Part shown: positions 1-11,433 of the stretch, piece after piece
Position numbering within the stretch: the first letter of the stretch is position 1
Layout of the letters: each line of letters begins with the position of its first letter
Assembly (NCBI RefSeq): GCF_023242315.1
Contig: NZ_JALLIY010000003.1
Span: forward strand, 329,605 to 393,604
DNA from: Pseudomonas sp. MWU13-2105
GTDB lineage: Bacteria > Pseudomonadota > Gammaproteobacteria > Pseudomonadales > Pseudomonadaceae
Length of the DNA stretch: 64,000 nt
Direction: 5' to 3'
Made by a program: the position numbers and the translations under genes
The notes under the pieces: generated by a model
Told to the model about the DNA's origin: nothing
Database searches by the model: none
Seen by the model: only the letters and a program-made list of their open reading frames with translations

Positions 1-225
1 TTCTGCGGCGCCGAAGGCCTGGAAAACGTCCTGAACCTGTCCACCCTGCGTGGTCGCGAGTTCATTCATGACTATGGCGTTGAAATCGCCGACGGCCCGC
101 TGGCCGGCCTGACCGCCCGTGCCGTCGTGGTGCTGGACGAGAATGACAAGGTGCTGCACAGCGAGCTGGTCAAGGAAATTGCCGAAGAGCCTAACTACGA
201 AGCGGCCCTGGCTGTCCTGAAGTAA
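1..225 (+). CDS. tpx: Thiol peroxidase Tpx (C-terminal part, cut by window edge)
   Basis: Only the last 74 residues are visible, open from base 1 in frame 1 and ending at a TAA. The segment runs from [10 protein letters not shown] to ALAVLK and contains [10 protein letters not shown] and [14 protein letters not shown], which are typical of the C-terminal half of Tpx, an atypical 2-Cys peroxiredoxin that reduces H2O2 and lipid hydroperoxides using thioredoxin. The catalytic cysteine lies in the missing part. The next gene is a full-length paralogue; over these 74 residues the two differ at about 15 positions, so this is a tandem duplication. A REP-like sequence separates them. Confidence 0.9.
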   Translation, partial: FCGAEGLENVLNLSTLRGREFIHDYGVEIADGPLAGLTARAVVVLDENDKVLHSELVKEIAEEPNYEAALAVLK

Positions 226-259
226 GGGCAGGGCGCCGGTTTGCGCTGAAGGCGACACT

Positions 260-284
260 GCCATCGCCGGCAAGCCGGCTCCCC
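260..284. repeat. REP-type palindrome between the two tpx genes
   Basis: The sequence CCATCGCCGGCAAGCCGGCT is the short palindromic REP unit found in many Pseudomonas intergenic regions. It sits between the stop of the first tpx and the ribosome-binding site of the second. It may stabilise the 3' end of the first mRNA, but that is inference. Confidence 0.65.
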
Positions 285-318
285 AAACGTGATTTCGCGT
301 TTACAAGGAGGCCAGCAC

Positions 319-819
319 ATGGCTCAAGTTACCCGCCGGGGCGTAACGGTTCAGATCAACGGACAGTTACCGCTTCCCGGCTCCCAGGCCCCGGCCTTTT
401 CCCTGGTGGCCAGGGACCTCTCCGATATCAGCCTGGACAGCCTCGGCGGCCGGCGCAAGGTATTGAATATCTTCCCCAGTGTCGACACGCCGACCTGCGC
501 CAAGTCCGTGCGCCAGTTCAATGAGCGCGCCAACCAGCTGGAAAACACGTTGGTGCTGTGTATCTCGGCTGACCTGCCATTCGCCCAGGCGCGCTTTTGC
601 GCTGCCGAAGGCCTGGACAATGTCGTCAATCTGTCGACCCTGCGCGGTCGCGAGTTTATGCGCGACTACGGCGTGGAAATCGCCGACGGCCCCCTCGCGG
701 GCCTGACCACCCGCGCCGTGGTGGTACTCGATGCCCACGACAAGGTGCTGCACAGCGAGCTGGTGGCCGATATCGGCCAGGAACCGGATTACAAGGCAGC
801 ACTCGCGGCTCTGAAATAA
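319..819 (+). CDS. tpx: Thiol peroxidase Tpx, second tandem copy
   Basis: Complete 166-residue Tpx, the usual family length. The ATG at 319 has a good ribosome-binding site (AAGGAGG, 305-311); an in-frame GTG at 289 is possible but has no such site. The peroxidatic motif [10 protein letters not shown] is present near residue 60, as is the second conserved cysteine in [17 protein letters not shown]. The enzyme is expected to be a periplasmic or cytosolic atypical 2-Cys peroxiredoxin. The gene follows a close paralogue in the same direction and is followed by a strong terminator at 852-880. Confidence 0.93.
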   Translation: MAQVTRRGVTVQINGQLPLPGSQAPAFSLVARDLSDISLDSLGGRRKVLNIFPSVDTPTCAKSVRQFNERANQLENTLVLCISADLPFAQARFCAAEGLDNVVNLSTLRGREFMRDYGVEIADGPLAGLTTRAVVVLDAHDKVLHSELVADIGQEPDYKAALAALK

Positions 820-851
820 ACGGCTCTGAAACAAGTGGTTTACAATTATTC

Positions 852-880
852 ACGGCCTGGCTCTGTCCAGGCCGTTTTTA
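852..880 (+). terminator. Rho-independent terminator after tpx
   Basis: A perfect 9-bp stem, ACGGCCTGG (852-860) with CCAGGCCGT (867-875), closes a six-base loop and runs into a short T tract. It lies 33 bases after the tpx stop codon and separates the peroxidase genes from the efflux operon. Confidence 0.88.
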
Positions 881-1009
881 TTTGTGCTTCAGTGTCTTAC
901 CGAGACCCTGACGAAGGTCATCCGAAGGTAAATTGCCGGTAAAGGCGCTTTGCCTGAAACAATTCAGTGCTTATCTTGCAGCCTCCCCAAAAAGAAGTTC
1001 TCGCGCACA

Positions 1010-2296
1010 ATGGTTGATCACTCCATGCAATCTTCTGTTTCCCACTCTTCCCGTCGCTGGCTGTTCGGCCTGCTGATCCTGCTGGTTATCGGTGTATTGT
1101 GCTGGCATTTCTGGCCGTCAGGCGCGCAACACAAGCCTGCGCACACGGGCAAGTCGGGCATGGCGCGTCCGGGCTTCGGGGCGTCCACCGGCCCCGTGCC
1201 GGTACGGGTGGCGCCGGCAACGGCGGGGGACTTCCCGGTGTACTACAAAGCCTTGGGGACGGTGACCGCGCTCAACACGGTCAATGTGCGTACACAGGTA
1301 GCCGGGCAACTGGTCAAGATCCATTTCCAGGAAGGCCAGATGGTCAAGGTCGGTGACGTACTGGCCGAGATCGATCCGCGCAACTACGAAAGCGCCCTGC
1401 TCCAGGCCCAGGGCACGCTCCTGCAAAGCCAGGCGCAGTTGAAGAACGCCCAGGTTGATTTACAGCGCTATCGCGGGCTGTTCGCCGAAGACAGCATCGC
1501 CAAGCAAACCCTGGACACCGCCGAGGCCCTGGTGCAGCAATACCAGGGCACGGTCAAGACCAACCAGGGCGCGGTCGATGCGGCCAAGCTCAATCTGGAA
1601 TTCACCAAGATCCGTGCACCACTGTCCGGACGCCTGGGCCTGCGACAACTGGACGTCGGCAACCTGCTGGCGGCGAACGACAGCCAGGCGCTGGTGGTGA
1701 TCACCCAGACCCAGCCGATCAGCGTGGCCTTCACCTTGCCGGAAAACAACCTCGACACCGTGCTCACGCGTTTTCGCAGCGGGGCAAAACTGCCCGCCGA
1801 AGCCTGGGACCGTGGCGACCTGAAACAACAGGCCAGCGGTGTACTGCAGAGCATCGACAACCAGATCGACATCACCACCGGCACCCTCAAGTTCAAGGCG
1901 CTTTACGAGAACCGCGAACAGAGCCTGTTCCCCAACCAGTTCGTCAATGTGCACCTGCTCGCCGACACCCTGAAAAACGTGGTGCTGGCGCCGAGCGCGG
2001 CGATTCAGTTCGGCAATGACGGTACCTTTGTCTATGTCATGGATGGCGACAAGAAGGTCAAGATCCGCGCGCTGAAAGTCGGCGCCAGCGACGGCAATGT
2101 CACGGTGATCAAGGACGGCCTGGCCGTCGGCGACCGTGTGGTCCTGGAAGGTACCGACCGTTTGAAGGATGGCGGCGAGGTGGAAGTGGTCAATGACGCC
2201 CAGGACGTGCCCAAGGCGCCCGCCGGGCAGTTGAAGGACGGCTCGACGGCCAAGGCACCGGCTGAAACCGGCAAGGCGAAAAAGGTCGGCGCATGA
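1010..2296 (+). CDS. mdtA: RND efflux periplasmic adaptor (MuxA/MdtA)
   Basis: Membrane fusion protein of a tripartite RND pump, 428 residues from the ATG at 1010 (an upstream TTG at 950 is less likely). The N-terminus has one hydrophobic anchor ([18 protein letters not shown]) and no lipobox, followed by a barrel-sandwich hybrid ([26 protein letters not shown]), an alpha-hairpin, and beta-barrel and membrane-proximal domains. The protein links the inner-membrane RND subunits to the outer-membrane channel. It overlaps the next gene by the 4-bp ATGA. The four-gene order matches P. aeruginosa muxABC-opmB and E. coli mdtABC. Substrates cannot be read from the sequence. Confidence 0.93.
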   Translation: MVDHSMQSSVSHSSRRWLFGLLILLVIGVLCWHFWPSGAQHKPAHTGKSGMARPGFGASTGPVPVRVAPATAGDFPVYYKALGTVTALNTVNVRTQVAGQLVKIHFQEGQMVKVGDVLAEIDPRNYESALLQAQGTLLQSQAQLKNAQVDLQRYRGLFAEDSIAKQTLDTAEALVQQYQGTVKTNQGAVDAAKLNLEFTKIRAPLSGRLGLRQLDVGNLLAANDSQALVVITQTQPISVAFTLPENNLDTVLTRFRSGAKLPAEAWDRGDLKQQASGVLQSIDNQIDITTGTLKFKALYENREQSLFPNQFVNVHLLADTLKNVVLAPSAAIQFGNDGTFVYVMDGDKKVKIRALKVGASDGNVTVIKDGLAVGDRVVLEGTDRLKDGGEVEVVNDAQDVPKAPAGQLKDGSTAKAPAETGKAKKVGA

Positions 2297-5200
2297 ATCT
2301 CTCGCGGCTGTTCATTCTCCGCCCGGTAGCGACCACCTTGAGCATGCTGGCCATTATCCTGGTCGGCATCATCGCCTATCGCTTGTTGCCGGTATCGGCG
2401 TTGCCACAGGTCGACTATCCGACCATTCGGGTGATGACCCTCTATCCGGGCGCGAGTCCCGATGTGATGACCAGCGCGGTCACCGCGCCGCTGGAGCGCC
2501 AGTTCGGGCAGATGCCCGGCCTGACCCAGATGGCCTCCACCAGTTCCGGCGGCGCCTCGATCCTGACCCTGCGCTTCAACCTCGACATCAATATGGATGT
2601 CGCCGAGCAACAGGTCCAGGCGGCGATCAATGCCGCGACCAACCTGTTGCCCAAGGATTTGCCGGCGCCACCGGTATACAACAAGGTCAACCCGGCGGAC
2701 ACCCCGGTGCTGACCCTGGCGATCACCTCGAAAACCATGCTGCTGCCCAAGCTCAACGACCTGGTCGATACCCGCATGGCGCAGAAGATCGCCCAGATCA
2801 GCGGCGTCGGCATGGTCAGCATCGCCGGCGGTCAGCGCCAGGCGGTGCGGATCAAGGTCAATCCCGAGGCCCTGGCGGCCAATAGCCTGAACCTGGCGGA
2901 TGTGCGCACCCTGATCGGCGCCTCGAACGTCAACCAGCCCAAGGGCAACTTCGACGGTCCGACCCGGGTGTCGATGCTCGACGCCAACGACCAGTTGCGT
3001 TCGCCCAAGGAATACGCCGAACTGATCCTGGCCTACAAGAACGGCGCGCCGCTGCGGCTCAAGGACGTCGCGCAGATCGTCGACGGCGCCGAGAACGAAC
3101 GTCTCGCCGCCTGGGCCAACGAAAACCAGGCCGTGCTGCTGAATATCCAGCGCCAACCCGGGGCCAACGTCATCGAGGTGGTGGATCGGATCAAGGCGCT
3201 GTTGCCTTCGATCACCGACAACCTGCCGGCGGGTATTGAGATCAAGGTGCTGACCGACCGCACCCAGACCATCCGTGCGTCGGTCACGGATGTGCAGCAC
3301 GAGCTGTTGATCGCCATCGGCCTGGTAGTGATGGTGACATTCCTGTTCCTGCGCCGGGCCAGTGCCACCATTATTCCGTCGGTCGCCGTGCCGCTGTCGC
3401 TGATCGGCACCTTCGGCGTGATGTACCTGGCGGGCTTTTCGGTGAACAACCTGACCCTGATGGCCCTGACCATCGCCACCGGCTTCGTGGTCGACGATGC
3501 CATCGTCATGCTGGAAAACATTTCGCGCTTCATCGAGGAGGGCGACAGCCCGATGCAGGCGGCGCTCAAGGGTGCCAAGCAGATCGGTTTCACCCTGATT
3601 TCCCTGACGCTGTCGCTGATCGCGGTACTGATCCCGCTGTTGTTCATGGCTGATGTGGTCGGCCGGCTGTTCCGCGAGTTCGCCATCACCCTGGCCGTGG
3701 CCATCCTGATTTCCCTGGTGGTGTCCCTGACCCTGACACCGATGATGTGCGCGCGGCTGCTCAAGCGCGAGCCCAAGCCTGAAGAGCAGGGCCGCTTCTA
3801 CCGGGCCAGCGGTGCCTGGATCGACTGGTTGATCGACGCCTATGCGCGCAAGTTGCGCTGGGTACTCAACCACCAGCCGCTGACCTTGCTGGTCGCGGTC
3901 GCGACCCTCGCGCTGACGGTGTTCCTCTACATGATGGTGCCCAAGGGTTTCTTCCCGGTACAGGATACCGGGGTGATCCAGGGGATTTCCGAAGCGCCGC
4001 AGTCGGTGTCCTTTGCTTCCATGAGTCAACGACAACAGGCACTGGCCAAGGTCATCCTGGCCGACCCGGATGTGGAAAGCCTGTCGTCCTACATCGGCGT
4101 GGATGGCGACAATGCCACGCTCAACAGCGGCCGCCTGCTGATCAACCTCAAGCCCCGCCACCAGCGCAGCCTGACCGCCACCCAGGTGATCAACCGCCTG
4201 CAGCCGCAAGTCGACAAGCTGTCGGGCATCCGCCTGTACATGCAACCGGTGCAGGACCTGACCATCGAAGACCGGGTCAGCCGCACCCAGTACCAGTTCA
4301 GCATGTCCTCGCCGGACGCCAACCTGTTGGCGGAATGGAGCGGTAAGCTGGTGGACGCGCTGGCCCAGCGCGCGGAACTGACGGATGTGGCCAGCGACCT
4401 GCAGGACAAGGGCTTGCAGGTTTACCTGGTGATCGACCGCGACGCCGCTTCGCGCCTCGGCGTGGCGGTGTCGGATATCACCGACGCGCTGTATGACGGT
4501 TTTGGCCAGCGGCAGATTTCCACCATCTACACCCAGGCCAGCCAGTACCGAGTGGTGCTGCAGGCCCAGGCCGGGGAGAGGATCGGGCCGCAGGCGCTTG
4601 AGCAGATTCACGTCAAGACCAGCGGCGGCGGGCAGGTGCGCCTGTCCAGCCTGGCCCGTGTCGAGGAGCGCCAGGCGCAGTTGGCCATCTCCCATATCGG
4701 CCAGTTCCCGGCGGTGATGATGTCGTTCAACCTGGCACCCGGCGTGGCGTTGGGGCAGGCAGTGCAGGCCATCGACCAGGTGAAGCAGGAAATCGGCATG
4801 CCGATTGGCGTGCAGACCCAGTTCCAGGGCGCGGCCGAAGCCTTCCAGGCATCGCTGTCGAGTACCTTGTTGCTGATCCTGGCGGCGGTGGTGACCATGT
4901 ACATCGTGCTGGGGGTGCTCTATGAGAGTTATATCCACCCGGTGACCATTCTCTCGACCTTGCCCTCGGCGGCGGTCGGCGCCTTGCTGGCGTTGATCCT
5001 CAGCGGCAACGACCTGGGCATGATCGCCATTATCGGTATCATCCTGCTGATAGGCATCGTCAAGAAAAACGCGATCATGATGATCGACTTCGCCCTCGAT
5101 GCCGAGCGTAACCAGGGCATGGCCCCGGAACAGGCGATCTACCAGGCGGCGCTGTTGCGTTTCCGGCCGATCCTGATGACCACCCTGGCGGCGTTGTTCG

Positions 5201-5394
5201 GCGCCATTCCGTTGATGCTCGCCACCGGCTCCGGTGCCGAACTGCGGCAACCCCTGGGCCTGGTGATGGTCGGCGGCTTGCTGGTCAGCCAGGTGCTGAC
5301 GTTGTTCACCACGCCGGTGATCTACCTGTACTTCGACCGCCTGGGACGGCGCTGGGGGCGGCATTCGAGCCTGCTTGAGCAGGTGGACACATGA
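2293..5394 (+). CDS. mdtB: RND efflux transporter subunit MuxB/MdtB
   Basis: An RND proton-drug antiporter of 1,033 residues, the normal length. It opens with the characteristic [21 protein letters not shown] first membrane segment and has the TM4 aspartate pair in [14 protein letters not shown], which carries the proton relay, plus a second set of membrane segments ending in [14 protein letters not shown]. Start and stop both overlap their neighbours by ATGA, so the genes are translationally coupled. In MdtBC and MuxBC systems the two different RND proteins form a heterotrimer, and the same is expected here with the next gene. Confidence 0.95.
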   Translation: MNLSRLFILRPVATTLSMLAIILVGIIAYRLLPVSALPQVDYPTIRVMTLYPGASPDVMTSAVTAPLERQFGQMPGLTQMASTSSGGASILTLRFNLDINMDVAEQQVQAAINAATNLLPKDLPAPPVYNKVNPADTPVLTLAITSKTMLLPKLNDLVDTRMAQKIAQISGVGMVSIAGGQRQAVRIKVNPEALAANSLNLADVRTLIGASNVNQPKGNFDGPTRVSMLDANDQLRSPKEYAELILAYKNGAPLRLKDVAQIVDGAENERLAAWANENQAVLLNIQRQPGANVIEVVDRIKALLPSITDNLPAGIEIKVLTDRTQTIRASVTDVQHELLIAIGLVVMVTFLFLRRASATIIPSVAVPLSLIGTFGVMYLAGFSVNNLTLMALTIATGFVVDDAIVMLENISRFIEEGDSPMQAALKGAKQIGFTLISLTLSLIAVLIPLLFMADVVGRLFREFAITLAVAILISLVVSLTLTPMMCARLLKREPKPEEQGRFYRASGAWIDWLIDAYARKLRWVLNHQPLTLLVAVATLALTVFLYMMVPKGFFPVQDTGVIQGISEAPQSVSFASMSQRQQALAKVILADPDVESLSSYIGVDGDNATLNSGRLLINLKPRHQRSLTATQVINRLQPQVDKLSGIRLYMQPVQDLTIEDRVSRTQYQFSMSSPDANLLAEWSGKLVDALAQRAELTDVASDLQDKGLQVYLVIDRDAASRLGVAVSDITDALYDGFGQRQISTIYTQASQYRVVLQAQAGERIGPQALEQIHVKTSGGGQVRLSSLARVEERQAQLAISHIGQFPAVMMSFNLAPGVALGQAVQAIDQVKQEIGMPIGVQTQFQGAAEAFQASLSSTLLLILAAVVTMYIVLGVLYESYIHPVTILSTLPSAAVGALLALILSGNDLGMIAIIGIILLIGIVKKNAIMMIDFALDAERNQGMAPEQAIYQAALLRFRPILMTTLAALFGAIPLMLATGSGAELRQPLGLVMVGGLLVSQVLTLFTTPVIYLYFDRLGRRWGRHSSLLEQVDT

Positions 5395-8300
5395 ACCTGT
5401 CGGGACCGTTCATTCGCCGGCCAGTCGCCACCATGCTGCTGAGCCTGGCGATTGTCCTGCTGGGCGGCGTGAGTTTCGGCCTGCTGCCGGTTTCACCGCT
5501 GCCACAGATGGACTTCCCGGTGATCGTGGTCCAGGCCAGCCTGCCCGGCGCGAGCCCGGAGGTCATGGCCTCCACCGTCGCCACGCCGCTGGAACGCTCC
5601 TTCGGGGTGATTCCCGGCATCAACACCATGAGCAGCCGCTCCAGCCAGGGCTCGACGCGGGTGATCCTGCAGTTCGACCTGAACCGCGATATCAACGGCG
5701 CGGCGCGGGAAGTCCAGGCGGCGATCAATGCCTCGCGCAACCTGCTGCCCAGCGGCATGCGCAGCATGCCCACCTACAAGAAGGTCAATCCGTCGCAGGC
5801 GCCGATCATGGTGCTGTCGCTGACCTCCGAGGTGTTGCAGAAGGGCCAGCTCTACGACCTGGCCTCGACCATCCTGTCCCAGAGCCTGTCCCAGGTCCCG
5901 GGCGTGGGCGAGGTACAGATCGGCGGCAGCTCGCTGCCGGCGGTGCGGATCGAGCTCGAACCGCAGTCGCTCAACCAGTACGGCGTGGCCCTGGACGAAG
6001 TGCGCACGACCATTGCCAACGCCAACGTGCGCCGGCCCAAGGGTTCGCTGGAGGATGCCGGGCGCAACTGGCAGGTGCAGGCCAACGACCAGTTGGAAAA
6101 AGCCAAGGACTACGAGCCGCTGATCATCCATTACCAGAACGGTTCGGCCTTGCGCCTGGGGGATGTGGCCAAGATCAGCGACAGCGTCGAGGACCGTTAC
6201 AACGCCGGTTTCTTCAACAATGACGAGGCGGTCCTGCTGGTGATCAACCGCCAGGCTGGCGCCAACATCATCGAGACGGTGAACGAGATCAAGGCGCAAC
6301 TGCCGGCCTTGCAGGCGGTGTTGCCGACCAGCGTCAAGCTGAACCTGGCCATGGACCGTTCACCGGTGATCAAGGCTACGCTCCACGAAGCCGAGATGAC
6401 CCTGCTGATCGCCGTGGCCCTGGTGGTACTGGTGGTGTACCTGTTCCTCGGCAACTTCCGCGCCTCGCTGATCCCGACCCTGGCGGTGCCGGTGTCGCTG
6501 GTCGGCACCTTTGCCGTGATGTACCTCTATGGTTTCTCGCTGAACAACCTCTCGCTGATGGCCCTGATCCTCGCCACCGGGCTGGTGGTGGACGACGCCA
6601 TCGTGGTGCTGGAGAACATTTCCCGGCATATCGACGCTGGCATCCCGCCGATGAAGGCCGCCTACCTGGGGGCCAAGGAAGTCGGCTTCACCTTGCTGTC
6701 GATGAACCTGTCGCTGGTGGTGGTGTTCCTCTCGATCCTGTTCATCGGTGGGATCATCGGCAGCCTGTTCCGCGAGTTCTCCATCACCCTGGCGGCCTCG
6801 ATCCTGGTCTCGCTGCTGGTGTCCCTGACCCTGACGCCGATGCTCTGCGCGCGCTGGCTCAAGCCGCACCAGCAGGGCACGCCGAGTCGCCTGCAACGCT
6901 GGAGCGAAACGGCCAACGAACGGATGATCGCGGCCTACGCCGTCAGCCTCGACTGGGTCCTGCGGCACAAGCGCCTGACCTTGCTCAGCCTGTTCGTCAC
7001 CATCGGGGTGAACGTTGCCCTGTACGTGGTGGTGCCGAAAACCTTCCTGCCACAGCAGGACACCGGGCAACTGATAGGTTTCGTGCGCGGCGACGACGGC
7101 ATGTCGTTCGGCAATATGCAGCCGAAGATGGAAATCTTCCGCAAGGCGGTACTGGCCGACCCGGCGGTGCAGAGCGTGGCCGGCTTTATCGGCGGTAACA
7201 ACGGCACCAACAACGCTTTCATGCTGGTGCGCCTCAAGCCGATCAAGGAACGCAATGTCTCGGCGCAGAACGTCATCGAGCGCCTGCGCACGGAAATGCC
7301 CAAGGTACCCGGGGCCCGACTGATGCTGATGGCCGACCAGGACCTGCAATTCGGTGGCGGTCGCGAGCAACAGACCGCACAGTATTCCTACATCCTGCAA
7401 AGCGACGACCTGGGCGCCTTGCGCGAGTGGTACCCGAAAGTGGTCGTGGCGCTCAAGGCCCTGCCGGAGCTGACCGCCATCGATGCCCGCGAAGGGCGCG
7501 GGGCGCCGCAAACCACCCTGGTAGTCGACCGTGATACCGCCAAGCGCCTGGGCGTGGACATGAACACCGTCACCACGGTGCTCAACAACGCCTACAGCCA
7601 GCGGCAGATCTCGACCATCTATGACAGCCTGAACCAGTATCAGGTGGTGATGGAGATCAATCCGAAATATGCCCAGTCGCCGGAAACCCTCGATCAGGTC
7701 AAGGTGATCGGTTCAAGCGGACAACGCATTCCGTTGTCGGCCATCGCCCATTATGAAAACAGCCTGCAGGACGACCGGGTCGATCACGAGGGCCAATTCG
7801 CCTCCGAAAGCCTGTCGTTCGACATGGCTCCCGGGGTCACCGTGGAGCAGGGCACCGCCGCCATCGAGCGGGCGATCGCCAAGCTCGGCTTGCCGGAAAT
7901 GGTGATCGCCAAGATGGCCGGCACCAGCGACGCCTTCGCCGCCACCCAGAAAAGCCAGCCGTTCATGATCCTCGGCGCGCTGGTGGCGGTGTATCTGGTA
8001 CTGGGGATTCTCTACGAGAGCTATATCCACCCGCTGACCATCCTCTCGACACTGCCGTCGGCCGGGGTCGGCGCCTTGCTCAGCATCTACCTGCTGGGCG
8101 GCGAGTTCAGCCTGATCTCGCTGCTCGGCCTGTTCCTGCTGATCGGCGTGGTGAAAAAGAACGCGATCCTGATGATCGACCTGGCGCTGCAACTGGAACG
8201 CCATTCGGACCTCGACCCGCTGGAATCGATTCGCCAAGCCTGCCTGCTGCGCCTGCGACCGATCCTGATGACCACCCTGGCGGCGATCCTCGGCGCCTTG

Positions 8301-8498
8301 CCGCTGCTGCTGAGCAGTGCCGAAGGCGCGGAAATGCGCCAGCCCCTGGGCCTGACCATTATCGGCGGGCTGATCTTCAGCCAGGTCCTGACGCTTTACA
8401 CCACCCCGGTGGTTTACCTTTATCTCGACCGTTTGCGCCACCGTTTCAACAAATGGCGTGGCGTACGCACTGATGGTGCTCTGGAAACTCCGCTATGA
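5391..8498 (+). CDS. mdtC: RND efflux transporter subunit MuxC/MdtC
   Basis: The second RND permease of the pump, 1,035 residues, starting [20 protein letters not shown]. It keeps the TM4 aspartate pair ([14 protein letters not shown]) and the twofold RND repeat, with [20 protein letters not shown] in the second half. It is clearly paralogous to the preceding subunit. It overlaps the previous and the following gene by 4 bp each, supporting one polycistronic message for all four pump components. Confidence 0.95.
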   Translation: MNLSGPFIRRPVATMLLSLAIVLLGGVSFGLLPVSPLPQMDFPVIVVQASLPGASPEVMASTVATPLERSFGVIPGINTMSSRSSQGSTRVILQFDLNRDINGAAREVQAAINASRNLLPSGMRSMPTYKKVNPSQAPIMVLSLTSEVLQKGQLYDLASTILSQSLSQVPGVGEVQIGGSSLPAVRIELEPQSLNQYGVALDEVRTTIANANVRRPKGSLEDAGRNWQVQANDQLEKAKDYEPLIIHYQNGSALRLGDVAKISDSVEDRYNAGFFNNDEAVLLVINRQAGANIIETVNEIKAQLPALQAVLPTSVKLNLAMDRSPVIKATLHEAEMTLLIAVALVVLVVYLFLGNFRASLIPTLAVPVSLVGTFAVMYLYGFSLNNLSLMALILATGLVVDDAIVVLENISRHIDAGIPPMKAAYLGAKEVGFTLLSMNLSLVVVFLSILFIGGIIGSLFREFSITLAASILVSLLVSLTLTPMLCARWLKPHQQGTPSRLQRWSETANERMIAAYAVSLDWVLRHKRLTLLSLFVTIGVNVALYVVVPKTFLPQQDTGQLIGFVRGDDGMSFGNMQPKMEIFRKAVLADPAVQSVAGFIGGNNGTNNAFMLVRLKPIKERNVSAQNVIERLRTEMPKVPGARLMLMADQDLQFGGGREQQTAQYSYILQSDDLGALREWYPKVVVALKALPELTAIDAREGRGAPQTTLVVDRDTAKRLGVDMNTVTTVLNNAYSQRQISTIYDSLNQYQVVMEINPKYAQSPETLDQVKVIGSSGQRIPLSAIAHYENSLQDDRVDHEGQFASESLSFDMAPGVTVEQGTAAIERAIAKLGLPEMVIAKMAGTSDAFAATQKSQPFMILGALVAVYLVLGILYESYIHPLTILSTLPSAGVGALLSIYLLGGEFSLISLLGLFLLIGVVKKNAILMIDLALQLERHSDLDPLESIRQACLLRLRPILMTTLAAILGALPLLLSSAEGAEMRQPLGLTIIGGLIFSQVLTLYTTPVVYLYLDRLRHRFNKWRGVRTDGALETPL

Positions 8499-9985
8499 CT
8501 GACCGATCGCAATGCCAAGTACCGCTGGCCGCCCAACGCCTGGAGACCGCCCGTGGTTCACGCCTGCTGAGCCTGGCCTTGTGCGGGCTGATGCTCAGTG
8601 CCTGCGCCGTGGGCCCGGACTACAAGCGCCCGGACGCCGCCGCGCCGGCGCAATACAAGGAAGCCGCCGGTTGGCGTCAGGCCCAGCCCAGCGACTCGCT
8701 GGCCCGTGGCGCCTGGTGGGAGCTGTATGGCGACCCGACGCTCAACGGCCTGGTGGAAAAACTCAACAGTGCCAACCAGACCGTGGCGCAGTCCGAGGCC
8801 CAGTACCGCCAGGCCCTGGCGCTGGTCAAGAGCTCCCGTGGGGCGTTCTTTCCGAGCGTTGACCTGAGTGCCGGGAAAACCCGCTCCAGCCAGGGCACCG
8901 GCAGCAGCAACTCGAGCTTGAGCCGTTCATCCAGCGGGATTGTCGACACCTATAACACCCAACTCGGGGTGAGTTGGGAAGCGGATATCTGGGGCAAGCT
9001 GCGCCGTGGCCTGGAAGCCAATGACGCCAGTGCCCAGGCGAGCTTTGCCGACCTCGCGGCCATGCGCCTGAGCCAGCAATCGAGCCTGGTGCAGAACTAC
9101 CTGCAACTGCGGGTGATCGACGAACAGAAGCGCCTGCTTGAATCGACGGTGCAGGCCTATGAACGTTCGTTGAAGAACACCGAAAGCCAATACCGCTTTG
9201 GTGTCTCCGGAAAGTCGGCGATTGCCCAGGCGCAGACCCAGCTCAAGAGTGCCCAGGGCGACCTGATCGACCTGATCTGGCAACGAGCCCAGTTTGAAAA
9301 CGCCATTGCCGTGTTGATCGGACAACCGCCGGCGCAATTCCAGCTGGCGGCGAGCAGCAGTGTTCCGGCCTTGCCATCGATTCCGTTGGGCGTGCCGTCG
9401 CAACTGCTGGAGCGACGCCCGGACATCGCTTCGGCGGAACGTTCGGTGATCGCGGCCAACGCCAATATCGGCGTGGCGAAGGCGGCGTACTACCCGGACT
9501 TCACCTTGAGCCTCTCCGGCGGCTACAGCAGCAGCACCTATGCCAACTGGATCAGCCTGCCGAACCGTTTCTGGTCGGTGGGCCCGAAACTGGCCACCAC
9601 GCTGTTCGACGGTGGCCAGCGCTCGGCGGAAGTGGATCGTACCGAGGCGGTGTACGACCAGACCGTGGCCAAGTATCGCCAGACCGTGCTGGATGGTTTC
9701 CGTGAAGTAGAAAACTACATGGTCCAGCTCAAGGTCATGGAGGACGAGGCGACGGTGCGGGCCCAGGCGCTGGACGCGGCCCGGGAATCCCTGCGCCTGA
9801 CAGAGAACCAGTACAAGGCTGGCCTGATCACTTACCTGGATGTGGTCACGGTGCAGACCACGGCGCTGACCAACGAGCGTAGCGTGTTGAGCCTGCTGCA
9901 GAGCCGGTTGATCGCCAGCGTCCAGTTGATTGCGGCGATGGGCGGCGGTTGGGATGGCAATACCGATCTGAGCGCCAAGCGCTGA
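8495..9985 (+). CDS. opmB: Outer-membrane efflux lipoprotein (OpmB/NodT family)
   Basis: A 496-residue TolC-fold outer-membrane factor. The N-terminus has a lipoprotein signal with lipobox LMLSAC (acylated Cys about residue 37), followed by the family hallmark AVGPDYKRP. Two repeated helical-barrel halves follow; the second carries LLERRPDIASAERSVIAANANIGVAKAAYYPDFTLS, as in OprM. It closes the RND operon and would supply the outer-membrane duct. The first codons overlap mdtC by ATGA. Confidence 0.92.
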   Translation: MTDRSQCQVPLAAQRLETARGSRLLSLALCGLMLSACAVGPDYKRPDAAAPAQYKEAAGWRQAQPSDSLARGAWWELYGDPTLNGLVEKLNSANQTVAQSEAQYRQALALVKSSRGAFFPSVDLSAGKTRSSQGTGSSNSSLSRSSSGIVDTYNTQLGVSWEADIWGKLRRGLEANDASAQASFADLAAMRLSQQSSLVQNYLQLRVIDEQKRLLESTVQAYERSLKNTESQYRFGVSGKSAIAQAQTQLKSAQGDLIDLIWQRAQFENAIAVLIGQPPAQFQLAASSSVPALPSIPLGVPSQLLERRPDIASAERSVIAANANIGVAKAAYYPDFTLSLSGGYSSSTYANWISLPNRFWSVGPKLATTLFDGGQRSAEVDRTEAVYDQTVAKYRQTVLDGFREVENYMVQLKVMEDEATVRAQALDAARESLRLTENQYKAGLITYLDVVTVQTTALTNERSVLSLLQSRLIASVQLIAAMGGGWDGNTDLSAKR

Positions 9986-10090
9986 TCGATAGTTGGCTTG
10001 GCTTTGATGTTGGGCTCACCGACGCCTTCGCGGGCAAGCACCGCTTCCACAGTACCCGGGGCGTTCCGCAGCTTTGTGGCTATCCCGGAC

Positions 10091-10128
10091 TGTGGGAGCG
10101 GAGCTTGCCCGCGAAGAGGCCCTCAAGA
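10091..10128. repeat. REP-type element downstream of the pump operon
   Basis: The element reads TGTGGGAGCGGAGCTTGCCC followed by GCGAAGAGGCCCTCAAGA. The last 27 bases (10102-10128) recur exactly at 11396-11422 on the other side of the MFS gene, in the same orientation. The 155-bp gap 9986-10140 shows no other recognisable signal. Confidence 0.75.
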
Positions 10129-10140
10129 GCACCAAGAAAC

Positions 10141-11328
10141 CTACCCGCCCCCCCCTTGTTTCTGTAACGAAGTCACCCTGCGGCCGGCCAGAAAACACAG
10201 GCTGCCGCCAAGCGCGGTGAGGCCGCTCAAGGCATAGAACATCGTCCCCGGCGCGGTATGGATCAGCAGGTAACCGCAGATCACCGGACTCAACGCACCG
10301 CCCAGGGCCGCCAGGTTCTGCGCCCCCAGGTAACTGCCGCGCAGCTCCTCCGGGGCGATGGTGTCGACGAACAGGTATTCGGACGGGTAAATGATCATCT
10401 CCCCGAGGGTGAAGATGAACATCGCCACGCACCAGCTCAGCAGGTTCTGCGCAAAACTGAAACCGATCAACCCGACGATAAACAGGCTGGTGCCGATGGC
10501 GATCCAGTAGCGCAATTGCTCGCGTTTGAGAAAACGACCGATCTGGTATTGCAGCAGGATCACGCTGATGGCGTTGCAAGCCAGGATCGCTGACAACGTG
10601 GTCAGCGCGTCCTGGTTGCTGTGGGTCACCAGCAGGTATTGCGACAGATACAAGGTGTAGCGGCCATGGACAATGGTACTGAGCAAGCTACCGCCGGTGA
10701 ACAGGATCAGGGTCCGATCGTTGCGCAACGTCACCAGGGTCTTGATGAAGCTTTGTGGCTTGCCGAGCAACGCCTGGGCACTCGGCGCAATACCGAGCAT
10801 CAGGAACACGCTGCAAAAGGCGATGCCGGAGGCGATGAGGAACGGCGCCAAGGGTTGCACCCCGGCGATCACTACGCCGAGCATCGGACCGGTGGCGTAG
10901 CCGACGTTGGTCAGGGTGTAGCGCAGGGAGAAGACCCTGGCCCGCTGGTCGATGGGCAGGTTCTCGCTGATGATGGCCTTGGAGCCGATGAGAAACAGCG
11001 CCGAAGCGGTTTCGGTGATCACCAGGGTCAGGGTGGTCAGGTACAGGTCATGGGCGAACGTCAGCAGGGTGAAGCCGATGCCGCTGGAAAGCATGGCCAG
11101 GATCATCAGCCGGCGTTTTTCCAGGCGGTCAATGATGTAGCCGCCGTACAACGAGAGCAAGGTGGCGATAAATACCGCGATCCCCAGCAGCAGACCGACG
11201 TCCTGCTGGTTCAGCCCGAGTTTCTTGCTGAGGAACAGGGTCAGCAGCGGGCTGGTAATGGCACGGCTGACGACGATGGTCACGGAGCAGATCATCAGCC
11301 GACGGATAACGAGGGAGTAGGTGGCCAC
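10141..11328 (-). CDS. MFS transporter
   Basis: A 395-residue major facilitator protein with about 12 hydrophobic segments. The loop between TM2 and TM3 reads GGYIIDRLEKRR, a form of the MFS motif-A (G-x-x-x-D-R-x-x-R-R). The pattern resembles MdtH-like drug:H+ antiporters, but the substrate cannot be assigned. The gene stands alone on the minus strand. Both flanks carry an identical 27-bp REP-derived sequence, which suggests the gene may be a separately gained or lost segment. It is not obviously part of the deacetylase operon upstream. Confidence 0.85.
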   Translation of the reverse strand: MATYSLVIRRLMICSVTIVVSRAITSPLLTLFLSKKLGLNQQDVGLLLGIAVFIATLLSLYGGYIIDRLEKRRLMILAMLSSGIGFTLLTFAHDLYLTTLTLVITETASALFLIGSKAIISENLPIDQRARVFSLRYTLTNVGYATGPMLGVVIAGVQPLAPFLIASGIAFCSVFLMLGIAPSAQALLGKPQSFIKTLVTLRNDRTLILFTGGSLLSTIVHGRYTLYLSQYLLVTHSNQDALTTLSAILACNAISVILLQYQIGRFLKREQLRYWIAIGTSLFIVGLIGFSFAQNLLSWCVAMFIFTLGEMIIYPSEYLFVDTIAPEELRGSYLGAQNLAALGGALSPVICGYLLIHTAPGTMFYALSGLTALGGSLCFLAGRRVTSLQKQGGGG

Positions 11329-11395
11329 GGTGGTGCTTATATCCTTGTTTTAGAAACGTCTCGGTCTTTCACCGCACGAACTCAAGATCGCTAAA

Positions 11396-11422
11396 AGCTT
11401 GCCCGCGAAGAGGCCCTCAAGA
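11396..11422. repeat. Second copy of the 27-bp REP-derived repeat
   Basis: This is an exact direct repeat of 10102-10128, starting AGCTTGCCCGCGAAG and ending CCCTCAAGA. It lies upstream of the MFS gene and just beyond the end of the deacetylase gene. Confidence 0.75.
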
Positions 11423-11433
11423 ACGCTGCAACA

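Noticed and set aside
2032..5364. Very long minus-strand open frame (over 1,100 codons) opposite mdtB
   Set aside because: It is rich in His, Gln, Asp and Arg with no domain, and lies antisense to a clear RND transporter. It is a high-GC shadow frame.
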